From positions 1 to 13,283 of the forward strand of contig CAMWVM010000017.1 of the NCBI GenBank assembly GCA_947177715.1: a stretch of DNA of 13,283 nucleotides. Reading direction: 5' to 3'. This DNA is from an uncultured Ruminococcus sp. GTDB lineage: Bacteria; Bacillota; Clostridia; Oscillospirales; Ruminococcaceae. A program made the translations under genes and the position numbers. This document shows, piece by piece, positions 8,564 to 13,283 of the stretch; position 1 is the first letter of the stretch, and the number at the start of each line of letters is the position of its first letter. The notes below the pieces were generated by a model. The model was not told the origin of the DNA. It did no database searches and saw only the letters and a program-made list of their open reading frames with translations.

Positions 8564-8899
8564 TTATTCCTTTTCCTTAAGAACAACAGTAATGTGTGAT
8601 GTTCTCTTAAGGATTCTGTAGGCTCTGCCCTGTGCTCTTGGCATAATTCTCTTCATGATAGGACCCGGGCAAACGTAACACTCTGCAACATAAAGATTGT
8701 TCTTATCCATGTTGTGATTGTTTTCTGCGTTTGCAGCGGCGGACTTCAGAAGCTTCTCCAAGTATTCACAAGCAGCCTTTGGTGTGTGCTTTACAGTTGC
8801 CATAGCAACTTCATAATCTTTTCCTCTTATAAGATCCAGAACGATCTGAACCTTTCGAGGAGCTATACGAGCATTTCTCAAAATTGCTTTTGCTTCCAT
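8564..8899 (-). CDS. rplV: 50S ribosomal protein L22 (uL22)
   Basis: L22 contacts all 23S rRNA domains, and its long beta hairpin lines the exit tunnel next to L4. The 111-residue product has the globular start [20 protein letters not shown]. It is followed by the [21 protein letters not shown] helix-rich region and then the hairpin segment [21 protein letters not shown] (about 82-102), where macrolide-resistance changes occur in other species. No such change can be judged here without a reference. ATG at 8899 follows AAAGGAGG, which lies directly after the rpsS stop (18 nt spacing). Confidence 0.98.
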   Translation of the reverse strand: MEAKAILRNARIAPRKVQIVLDLIRGKDYEVAMATVKHTPKAACEYLEKLLKSAAANAENNHNMDKNNLYVAECYVCPGPIMKRIMPRAQGRAYRILKRTSHITVVLKEKE

Positions 8900-8917
8900 C
8901 TGAACTCCTCCTTTCCG

Positions 8918-9199
8918 CTACTTACCATTATTAGAGGTCTTAGAACCTGCATGACCCTTATAAGTTCTTGTTGGTGCGAACTCGCCCAGCTTATGTCCTA
9001 CCATATCTTCAGTTACATAAACAGGAACGTGCTTGCGGCCATCGTGAACAGCGAATGTATGACCTACGAAATCAGGGAAGATTGTTGAAGCTCTGCTCCA
9101 TGTTTTGAGCACCTTCTTTTCTCCTGCTTCGTTCATTGCAATAACTCTTTTATAGAGAGCCTCTTGTACGTAAGGGCCCTTCTTGACACTTCTGCCCAT
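8918..9199 (-). CDS. rpsS: 30S ribosomal protein S19 (uS19)
   Basis: S19 forms the head of the 30S subunit with S13 and S14 and reaches toward A-site tRNA. The 93-residue product starts [19 protein letters not shown]. It has [30 protein letters not shown] in the middle and the C-terminal signature [18 protein letters not shown], all diagnostic. The ATG at 9199 follows AAAGGAGG about 10 nt upstream. It lies 23 nt after rplB in the standard L2-S19-L22-S3 order. Confidence 0.98.
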   Translation of the reverse strand: MGRSVKKGPYVQEALYKRVIAMNEAGEKKVLKTWSRASTIFPDFVGHTFAVHDGRKHVPVYVTEDMVGHKLGEFAPTRTYKGHAGSKTSNNGK

Positions 9200-9222
9200 T
9201 TACCATCTGCCTCCTTTCAGCA

Positions 9223-10056
9223 TTACTTACCGTTTCTGCGTTTTACGATAAACTTATCGGAGCGATGATGCTTAGCACGTGTCTTGTATCCCATTGTTGG
9301 TTTACCCCAAGGAGTTACAGGACTTGGACGTCCGACTGGTGACTTACCTTCACCACCACCGTGAGGGTGATCGCAAGGGTTCATTACTGAACCACGAACT
9401 GTAGGTCTCCAACCCATGTGACGTTTTCTTCCGGCCTTACCGATATTTACGTTTTCATGATCGATGTTTCCAACCTGACCGATTGTAGCCATGCAGTTGA
9501 TTGGAATCTTTCTCATTTCGCCTGACGGAAGTCTTACCAATGCGTAGTTATCTTCCTTACCCATAAGCTGTGCCATGTTTCCGGCTGATCTTACGAGCTG
9601 AGCGCCCTTTCCAGGATAAAGCTCGATGTTATGGATGAAAGTACCTACTGGGATGTTCAAGAGTGCAAGTGCATTACCTGGCTTAATGTCAGCGTCAGCG
9701 CCAGCTCTGATAACATCGCCTACTGAAAGACCGTGAGGTGCGATAATGTATCTTTTCTCGCCGTCCTCATACTCAACAAGTGCAATAAATGCTGAACGGT
9801 TTGGATCGTACTCAATGGTAAGAACTGTTGCGTTCATGTCGAGTTTGTTTCTCTTAAAATCAATTACACGGTATTTTCTTCTTACTCCGCCGCCTCTGTG
9901 ACGAACAGTGATTCTACCGTAGCTGTTTCTGCCTGAATTCTTCTTAAGAGGCTCAAGCAGACTTTTGCATGGAGCTACCTTTGAAAGCTCTGAGTAATCT
10001 GTAACAGTCATGCCACGTCTACCCGGAGTTGTAGGCTTATAGCTCTTTATTGCCAT
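9223..10056 (-). CDS. rplB: 50S ribosomal protein L2 (uL2)
   Basis: L2 is needed for subunit joining and lies close to the peptidyl transferase centre. The 277-residue length is typical. The N-domain holds the basic [20 protein letters not shown] (about 49-68). The C-terminal region has [20 protein letters not shown] (about 225-244), including the DHPHGGGEG loop with the histidine (about residue 230) conserved near the catalytic centre. The ATG at 10056 follows TAAGGAGTG. What is unusual is the 247-nt spacer separating it from rplW. In most bacteria these genes are close neighbours. Confidence 0.98.
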   Translation of the reverse strand: MAIKSYKPTTPGRRGMTVTDYSELSKVAPCKSLLEPLKKNSGRNSYGRITVRHRGGGVRRKYRVIDFKRNKLDMNATVLTIEYDPNRSAFIALVEYEDGEKRYIIAPHGLSVGDVIRAGADADIKPGNALALLNIPVGTFIHNIELYPGKGAQLVRSAGNMAQLMGKEDNYALVRLPSGEMRKIPINCMATIGQVGNIDHENVNIGKAGRKRHMGWRPTVRGSVMNPCDHPHGGGEGKSPVGRPSPVTPWGKPTMGYKTRAKHHRSDKFIVKRRNGK

Positions 10057-10303
10057 TTGAATTCACTCCTTAATTTAGGTTTTGCGAAGGCGTCAAAGAT
10101 TAAATGTAATTTACATCGTCCTCCAAGAACGTCTCCATACTTACATTCTGCGGTGTGCTTATTCTTATAAGCGTAAATGCGGTTGTCCGCAGCGGTCCTC
10201 GCCGCCTCGCAGAAACTTTCCGGACACTGCTCGGTTATAACGCTTTGTCCGAAGGAAACGCAATTTTCATGCGCCTCTTTTAGAGGGCTAATTCCTCAGC
10301 GGA
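10057..10303 (-). other. Structured 247-nt spacer between rplW and rplB
   Basis: This gene-free stretch lies inside the operon and is probably transcribed with it. Read in the transcript direction it holds: hairpin CCTCT-AAA-AGAGG (10286-10274); a 10-bp stem with a TTC bulge (10258-10246 with 10226-10217); TGCGG-ACAA-CCGCA (10191-10178); GCTTAT-AAGA-ATAAGC (10172-10157); and ATGTA-AAT-TACAT (10116-10104). The part 10181-10230 is GC-rich (33 of 50 bases by hand count) compared with the flanking genes. The edges show a short imperfect inverted similarity (AGGCG at 10088-10092 and its complement within 10271-10276). One frame stays open for about 82 codons but has no ATG, GTG or TTG start. It could be a structured cis-acting RNA, a small inserted repeat, or a degraded insertion. 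I do not recognise the family. Confidence 0.65.
10217..10258 (-). other. Bulged 10-bp stem-loop in the rplW-rplB spacer
   Basis: In the transcript, TTTCC and GGACA, separated by a three-base TTC bulge (10258-10246), pair perfectly with TGTCC-GGAAA (10226-10217). This gives ten base pairs around a 19-nt loop that itself contains the palindrome GTTATAAC. This is the longest helix of the spacer. The loop contains TATAAC, but with no adequate -35 partner, so I read it as RNA structure, not a promoter. Confidence 0.55.
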
Positions 10304-10597
10304 TTAATACATTCCGTCAAAGAACTCGATTGTTTTATCTCCCTCAAGAGTAACGATTGCTTTTTTACGGTCAGGTCTGTATCCAACAGATCTTCCCATT
10401 CTCTTCTGCTTGCCCTTAACACTGATTGTGTTAACCTTAGCAACCTTAACTTCAAACAATTCTTCAATAGCCTTAGCTATTTCAACCTTGTTTGCATCCT
10501 TAGCAACCTCGAAAGTATATTTGCCTGACTGAAGTCTTTCCATAGAATCTTCAGTGATAATTGGCTTGATTACAATATCTTGAGCAGTCTTAGTCAT
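10304..10597 (-). CDS. rplW: 50S ribosomal protein L23 (uL23)
   Basis: L23 lies at the exit tunnel rim and is the main docking point for trigger factor and signal recognition particle. The 97-residue product begins [20 protein letters not shown]. The family's PIITEKS turn appears here as PIITEDS, with Asp in place of the usual Lys, while the glutamate used for trigger factor docking (E16) is kept. The RNA-binding segment [30 protein letters not shown] (about 56-85) is normal. The ATG at 10597 shares one base with the rplD stop (TAATG). GAGGAGG lies about 10 nt upstream inside rplD. The gene is followed by the long structured spacer. Confidence 0.98.
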   Translation of the reverse strand: MTKTAQDIVIKPIITEDSMERLQSGKYTFEVAKDANKVEIAKAIEELFEVKVAKVNTISVKGKQKRMGRSVGYRPDRKKAIVTLEGDKTIEFFDGMY

Positions 10598-11220
10598 TAT
10601 GCATAAACCTCCTCAATCTTTGTTACAGCGTCTGAAGCAACGATAAATTTGTCGTAGTTCAGAATATCATAAACGTTCAATGTGTTTACTGTAGCTGTTT
10701 TGATTCCCGGAATGTTTCCTGCACTCTTAACAACCTTTGCATCTGCTTCAGAAATAACGATAAGAGCCTTGCCCTCAACGTTAAGAGCCTTAAGCATTTC
10801 AACGATTGTCTTTGTCTTGAACTCTTCTGTCTTAATAGTGTCAACAACGATAAGATTTTCATCAATTACCTTTGTTGAAAGAGCTGACTTCATTCCAAGT
10901 CTCTTTTCCTTTTTATTAAGTGAATAGCTGTAATCTCTCGGCTTAGGACCAAGTGCAACGCCACCGTGCACCCACTGTGGAGCTCTGATAGAACCCTGTC
11001 TTGCGTGACCAGTTCCTTTTTGTCTCCAAGGCTTTCTTCCGCCTCCGCTTACTTCAGTTCTTGTAAGTGTAGACTGTGTGCCCTGTCTCTGATTTGCGAG
11101 GTAGTTTACAACCATTGCGTGCATAATACCCTTATTTGGTGTGATACCAAAAACAGAGTCGTTAAGCTCAGTGTCGGCTACTTTTTTGCCTGTCATATCA
11201 AATACTGAAATCTGTGACAT
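10597..11220 (-). CDS. rplD: 50S ribosomal protein L4 (uL4)
   Basis: L4 has a globular part on the 50S surface and a long loop lining the exit tunnel opposite L22. In E. coli it also represses its own S10 operon by acting on the leader. I place the start at ATG 11220, giving 207 residues beginning [22 protein letters not shown] is 7-8 nt upstream. The frame is open six codons further (a GTG at 11238), but that codon overlaps the rplC stop and lacks a ribosome binding site. The tunnel loop, about residues 45-100, contains [15 protein letters not shown], the region affected in macrolide-resistant mutants elsewhere. Coupled to rplW by TAATG. Whether this L4 regulates the leader here is unknown. 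Confidence 0.97.
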   Translation of the reverse strand: MSQISVFDMTGKKVADTELNDSVFGITPNKGIMHAMVVNYLANQRQGTQSTLTRTEVSGGGRKPWRQKGTGHARQGSIRAPQWVHGGVALGPKPRDYSYSLNKKEKRLGMKSALSTKVIDENLIVVDTIKTEEFKTKTIVEMLKALNVEGKALIVISEADAKVVKSAGNIPGIKTATVNTLNVYDILNYDKFIVASDAVTKIEEVYA

Positions 11221-11237
11221 ATTATATCCTCCTTCCA

Positions 11238-11873
11238 CTAAGCCTTCTTAATGCAGTCAACAATTGTTACAGTTCCGTTCTTAGGACCCGGAATCGCACC
11301 TTTGATTGCAATAAGATTATTTTCTGCGTCAATCTTAACAATTTCAAGATTCTGAACAGTAACCTTTTCATTACCCATATGTCCAGGCATACCCTTACCT
11401 TTAAAGATTCTTGAAGGTGATGAACAAGCACCCATTGAACCAGCATGTCTGTGTACAGGACCTGTACCATGAGTTTCTTTCAATCTTGCATTGTTATGAC
11501 GTTTAATTGTTCCAGCAAAACCTTTACCCTTGCTTGTACCGCTTACATCAACGATGTCGCCCTCAGCAAAAGTGTCAGCCTTTACGATATCGCCAACGTT
11601 CAAACCTGAAATATCATCAAGTCTGAATTCTTTCAAAGTTCTCTTGAAAGCAACGTCAGCTTTCTTGAAGTGTCCCTGGAGAGGCTTATTAACTCTCTTT
11701 GCTCTGATGTCGCCAAAACCAAGCTGAACAGCTTCATAGCCGTCGTTTTCAGCTGTTTTCTTCTGTACGACAACGCAAGGACCTGCTTCAACAACAGTTA
11801 CAGGAATTACTTTTCCTGACTCATCGAAAATCTGTGTCATACCGATTTTCTTTCCGATGATACCTTTCTGCAT
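11238..11873 (-). CDS. rplC: 50S ribosomal protein L3 (uL3)
   Basis: L3 is one of the two initiators of 50S assembly, and its extended loop reaches the peptidyl transferase centre. The better start is ATG 11873 (211 residues, [16 protein letters not shown]), because AGGAGG is then 8 nt upstream and the N-terminus matches other L3 proteins. The ATG two codons earlier (11879) is only 2 nt from the site. The central loop holds [20 protein letters not shown] (about 127-146), followed by the [16 protein letters not shown] segment. The position equivalent to the methylated glutamine of E. coli L3 seems to be Ala here, by eye. The stop is TAG. It lies 103 nt after rpsJ, a long spacer for this cluster. 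Confidence 0.97.
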   Translation of the reverse strand: MQKGIIGKKIGMTQIFDESGKVIPVTVVEAGPCVVVQKKTAENDGYEAVQLGFGDIRAKRVNKPLQGHFKKADVAFKRTLKEFRLDDISGLNVGDIVKADTFAEGDIVDVSGTSKGKGFAGTIKRHNNARLKETHGTGPVHRHAGSMGACSSPSRIFKGKGMPGHMGNEKVTVQNLEIVKIDAENNLIAIKGAIPGPKNGTVTIVDCIKKA

Positions 11874-11898
11874 TTTCATTTCCTCCTAATTTAGGTTA

Positions 11899-11967
11899 TT
11901 GGTTAAGCACTTTTGTGCCCAACATGACCTGCGTGTTGTCATTGTGTACGAGATTACATGTAATCTC
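11899..11967 (-). other. Hairpins and 18-bp palindrome in the rpsJ-rplC spacer
   Basis: The spacer between rpsJ and rplC carries three inverted repeats. GAGATTACATGTAATCTC at 11950-11967 is a perfect 18-bp palindrome that can fold as a 7-bp stem with a CATG loop, starting about 10 nt after the rpsJ stop. ATGAC/GTCAT pairs 11924-11928 with 11938-11942. In the transcript, TTGG-GCAC-AAAA-GTGC-TTAA-CCAA (11922-11899) forms two 4-bp helices around an AAAA loop with a one-sided TTAA bulge. None is followed by a U-run, so they are not terminators. Roles in mRNA stability, processing or feedback binding are possible but unproven. Confidence 0.6.
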
Positions 11968-11976
11968 TTTTGGAAA

Positions 11977-12291
11977 TTACTTGATTTCCATTACAATGTT
12001 TACACCTGCAGGAAGCTCAAGACTTTCAAGAGCTGCTGTAGTTTCCTTTGTTGGTCTAAGAACATCGATAAGTCTTTTATGTGTTCTCATTTCAAACTGC
12101 TCTCTGCTGTCTTTGTACTTATGAACAGCTCTAAGGATTGTAATGATCTCCTTATCCGTAGGAAGTGGGATAGGTCCTGAAACCTGTGCTCCTGAACGCT
12201 TAACTGCATCAACAATCTTTGCTGCTGCTGCGTCTACTACTGCGTGTTCATATCCTTTGATCTTAATTCTGATCTTTTCATTGACTGCCAC
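11977..12291 (-). CDS. rpsJ: 30S ribosomal protein S10 (uS10/NusE), GTG start
   Basis: S10 is a 30S head protein and, as NusE, a partner of NusB and NusG in transcription antitermination. This second job makes it notable that its own leader contains a terminator. The product has 104 residues: the start [16 protein letters not shown], the signature [10 protein letters not shown] (about 38-47), and the extended loop region [19 protein letters not shown] (about 59-77). The start is GTG at 12291 with GAGGAGG about 9 nt upstream; no ATG is near. It is the first gene of the cluster, about 385 nt behind the predicted promoter. Confidence 0.98.
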   Translation of the reverse strand: MAVNEKIRIKIKGYEHAVVDAAAAKIVDAVKRSGAQVSGPIPLPTDKEIITILRAVHKYKDSREQFEMRTHKRLIDVLRPTKETTAALESLELPAGVNIVMEIK

Positions 12292-12328
12292 TTAAATCGC
12301 CTCCTCGTTGCAATATGTTAAAATGGGG

Positions 12329-12403
12329 GGCAGGATTAGAAATCCATATCCGTAAAACCCGAATTAAATCAATTAAACACCGATTTAACTTTTACACCCT
12401 GCC
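12329..12403 (-). promoter_or_regulatory. Nested fold upstream of the rpsJ ribosome binding site
   Basis: Downstream of the leader terminator, GGCAGG (12403-12398) can pair with CCTGCC (12334-12329). Inside it GTAAAA (12395-12390) pairs with TTTTAC (12357-12352), and inside that TTAAATC (12388-12382) pairs with GATTTAA (12370-12364) around an 11-nt loop. A separate arm GGATT-TCT-AATCC (12345-12333) shares two bases with the closing helix. The result is a branched domain about 40 nt before the GTG start of rpsJ. It could adjust access to the start region or protect the 5' end of processed mRNA. No known family was recognised. Confidence 0.5.
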
Positions 12404-12424
12404 GCGTGTTCCGTGGTTTGCTAT

Positions 12425-12455
12425 AAAAAAACCGAAAACCAAACAGGCTTTTCGG
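12425..12455 (-). terminator. Intrinsic terminator within the S10 leader (candidate attenuator)
   Basis: In the transcript a perfect 7-bp stem CCGAAAA/TTTTCGG (12455-12449 with 12438-12432) surrounds a 10-nt loop and is followed at once by seven U (12431-12425). This is a textbook rho-independent form, although the stem is AU-rich and so of moderate strength. It lies about 250 nt downstream of the predicted transcription start and 134 nt before rpsJ. No gene lies between it and the promoter, so its natural reading is a conditional stop for the operon, not the end of another gene. Confidence 0.8.
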
Positions 12456-12683
12456 ACCAACAAACGCAAACACACAAGCATTCACATGCTATGCAAAAGC
12501 AGACTAATCCACCCTTCGCAAGAAGCATAAGCACATACTGTGTTCGGTATTACAGTCGCCCGGTTTAAAATCGGACATACTCCATGAAAATTACCTGACA
12601 AACCGTCAGCAACCTTTCACTTCATCGCATATCTAAGTGCCTTACACATAAGTACAGACACTTTGTGCAGTCACGCAAGTTAT

Positions 12684-12712
12684 ATTATACACTACTATAT
12701 ACCGAATTTCAA
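12684..12712 (-). promoter_or_regulatory. Sigma-A-type promoter of the S10 operon
   Basis: On the minus strand TTGAAA (12712-12707) and TATAAT (12689-12684) are separated by exactly 17 bases. The -10 is a perfect consensus match and the -35 matches four of six positions (TTGAcA, TTG and last A). An AT-rich stretch lies upstream, and the predicted start is near 12677. It is the best promoter seen in the window and is positioned to drive the whole ribosomal cluster. It was read by eye and has not been tested. Confidence 0.85.
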
Positions 12713-12786
12713 GTGTTTTGCTAAATTTTGTGATGTAGAATTTTCATTAATTCCAAAACTTAAATTTGTACACATTGCACAACAAG
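12713..12786. other. AT-rich gap between hypothetical gene and S10 promoter
   Basis: This stretch after the hypothetical gene stop is AT-rich and holds no gene. Only a short TTGT/ACAA pairing is visible near the stop, too weak to call a terminator. It may act as an upstream AT-rich element for the promoter at 12712-12684. Confidence 0.4.
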
Positions 12787-13170
12787 CTAATATGTTTCCA
12801 CCGCCTTAAATTCCTTAGGATCTATTATCTGCTCAATGCCAGTTCCCAGATTAGTTCTTTTTACAATTTTCCCATCAGTTGAACGAACATACTCAATATA
12901 CTTTTTATATTCCTTCGCCATTGTTTCACCATAAGGATACCATTCCCACAAAATTTTAGCTGCGTCCCCTATTGAAAACTCCCCCTCATTGGATACGACA
13001 TTTTCCGGATTATACACAGTTAGCTTTTCACCGTCCTCAAACAAAACCATCAGAATATCCTTATCAAATGCACATTTCATAGGCTTATGAAGATTATCCA
13101 GAGGTCTACCGAACCAATCTCCCCAGAATCTGAATGAGCCTTTTTTAGTCACAGAAAAATTATCGTTCAT
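12787..13170 (-). CDS. Hypothetical protein, 127 residues
   Basis: I do not recognise a named family. The start at ATG 13170 is chosen because GGAG (13183-13180) lies 9 nt before it. The ATG three codons upstream (13179) touches the GGAG directly. The protein is small and soluble in appearance, with no signal peptide or membrane segment. It is rich in aromatic residues in two patches: SFRFWGDWFGRP (residues 12-23) and ILWEWYPYG (73-81). Between them is a strand-like DILMVLFEDGEKLTVYNP (38-55). There is one cysteine (C33). It is on the same strand as the S10 cluster, but the promoter at 12712-12684 lies between. No terminator is clear after its stop, so it could read through into the leader. 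A small regulatory or immunity-type protein is conceivable but unsupported. Confidence 0.8.
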   Translation of the reverse strand: MNDNFSVTKKGSFRFWGDWFGRPLDNLHKPMKCAFDKDILMVLFEDGEKLTVYNPENVVSNEGEFSIGDAAKILWEWYPYGETMAKEYKKYIEYVRSTDGKIVKRTNLGTGIEQIIDPKEFKAVETY

Positions 13171-13214
13171 AGCAAACATCTCCGTTGTTTCAGATATAAC
13201 TTAGGCAAGATATC

Positions 13215-13259
13215 CCCCCGCCTCCAACCTATCCTTTCGGATAGCTGTGGCGGCGGGAG
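13215..13259 (-). repeat. Long hairpin with GAAA loop upstream of the hypothetical gene
   Basis: In the minus-strand reading CTCCCGCC (13259-13252) pairs with GGCGGGGG (13222-13215), including one U-G pair. Next CCA (13250-13248) pairs with TGG (13226-13224), and CTATCC (13244-13239) with GGATAG (13234-13229) around GAAA. The U-G pair becomes an A-C mismatch if read on the plus strand, and GAAA is a stable GNRA tetraloop only on the minus strand. That favours an RNA made from the minus strand. It is GC-rich against an AT-rich surround and ends about 45 nt before the hypothetical gene. No U-run follows, so it is not a clear terminator. It may be part of a 5' leader or a dispersed palindromic repeat cut by the window edge. 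Confidence 0.55.
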
Positions 13260-13283
13260 CCATTATGTTTTTAGTAGGAGTAG

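Larger units (their letters stand above)
12292..12677 (-). promoter_or_regulatory. S10 operon leader RNA with attenuator layout
   Basis: From the predicted start near 12677 to rpsJ there are about 385 nt without a credible gene. In order: hairpins AAGTGT/GCACTT enclosing CTTA-TGTG-TAAG (12663-12635), CTGAC-GGTTT-GTCAG (12609-12595), GTCCG/CGGGC around a 9-nt loop (12576-12558), and a longer stem TGCT(T)ATGC with GCATAGCA (12533-12525 with 12494-12487). Next come the intrinsic terminator at 12455-12425, a nested fold at 12403-12329 and the rpsJ ribosome binding site. Two leader segments could compete with the terminator: GCTTTT (12500-12495) with AAAAGC of its 5' arm, and ACCGAA (12548-12543) with TTCGGT of its 3' arm and U-run. 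This suggests transcription attenuation. The signal is unknown; autoregulation by a protein of the operon is the simplest idea. Confidence 0.65.

Noticed and set aside
10234..10265. Possible internal promoter in the spacer (TTGCGT with TATAAC)
   Set aside because: The -35 matches only three of six positions, the spacing is 18, and both parts sit in the predicted bulged stem-loop.
10260..10292. An 11-codon ORF in the spacer starting MKIAFPSDKAL on the minus strand
   Set aside because: It ends at once, has no ribosome binding site, and overlaps predicted hairpins.
10057..10303. An open frame of about 82 codons on the minus strand through the rplW-rplB spacer, running from a stop near 10298 into the rplB start
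   Set aside because: It has no ATG, GTG or TTG in frame and no ribosome binding site, and the same bases form hairpins. It is kept as a clue that the spacer may be a remnant or repeat, not listed as a gene.
12509..12515. AGGGTGG in the S10 leader, resembling the start of the T-box antiterminator sequence
   Set aside because: Only the first seven bases match. The following ACCGCG part is missing, the terminator does not carry its complement, and no T-box stem I features are seen.
12315..12530. A 71-codon plus-strand ORF opposite the S10 leader
   Set aside because: Its start has no ribosome binding site, it runs through the terminator and hairpins, and its composition follows the reverse complement of a structured leader.
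12504..12578. A 24-codon cysteine-containing ORF (MSDFKPGDCNTEHSMCLCFL...) in the S10 leader as a possible leader peptide
   Set aside because: The only nearby GGAG is one base from the ATG, too close to work well, and no run of control codons is visible. Conservation in relatives would be needed to revive it.
13201..13263. A 20-codon minus-strand ORF (MAPAATAIRKDRLEAGGYLA) through the GAAA hairpin
   Set aside because: There is no ribosome binding site, it is very short, and the sequence is better explained as a palindromic RNA structure or repeat.

Overview
The window is the long S10-spc ribosomal protein cluster of a Gram-positive bacterium, read entirely on the minus strand (right to left). 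The gene order, the zinc-type S14 as the only S14 present, strong AGGAGG-type ribosome binding sites before almost every gene, and a Cys4 (zinc) adenylate kinase lid all point to Firmicutes. AT-rich codon use and the protein sequences suggest class Clostridia, possibly a Ruminococcaceae/Oscillospirales relative. The family is an inference and no species is claimed.

Transcription order: a hypothetical gene (13170-12787); a sigma-A-type promoter (12712-12684) with a leader of about 385 nt; then rpsJ, rplC, rplD, rplW, rplB, rpsS, rplV, rpsC, rplP, rpmC, rpsQ, rplN, rplX, rplE, rpsN, rpsH, rplF, rplR, rpsE, rpmD, rplO, secY, adk and map. The map stop codon lies 3 bases from the left edge. rpmD (L30, 59 residues) is a short gene that is easily missed. 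Eight gene starts deserve attention: rplC, rplD, rpsH, rpsQ and the hypothetical gene are best started downstream of the longest possible frame, and rpsJ, rpsQ, rplN and secY start with GTG and rpsE with TTG.

The genes supply proteins of both ribosomal subunits, the translocon channel SecY, adenylate kinase and methionine aminopeptidase. They couple ribosome assembly to membrane protein insertion, nucleotide balance and N-terminal Met removal. Most neighbours are 12-40 nt apart, and three pairs overlap by one base (TAATG).

The less ordinary content is in the non-coding parts. The S10 leader holds a good intrinsic terminator (12455-12425) between promoter and rpsJ, preceded by several hairpins and followed by a nested fold before the rpsJ ribosome binding site. 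This looks like an attenuation control. Three long spacers break an otherwise compact operon: rpsJ-rplC (103 nt, with an 18-bp perfect palindrome), rplW-rplB (247 nt, a series of hairpins with a GC-rich core, possibly an inserted small element or a structured RNA), and rpsQ-rplN (73 nt, a hairpin at the place where the S10 and spc operons are split in E. coli). A GAAA-capped hairpin lies upstream of the hypothetical gene at the right edge. No mobile element with a transposase, CRISPR, tRNA or rRNA was seen.
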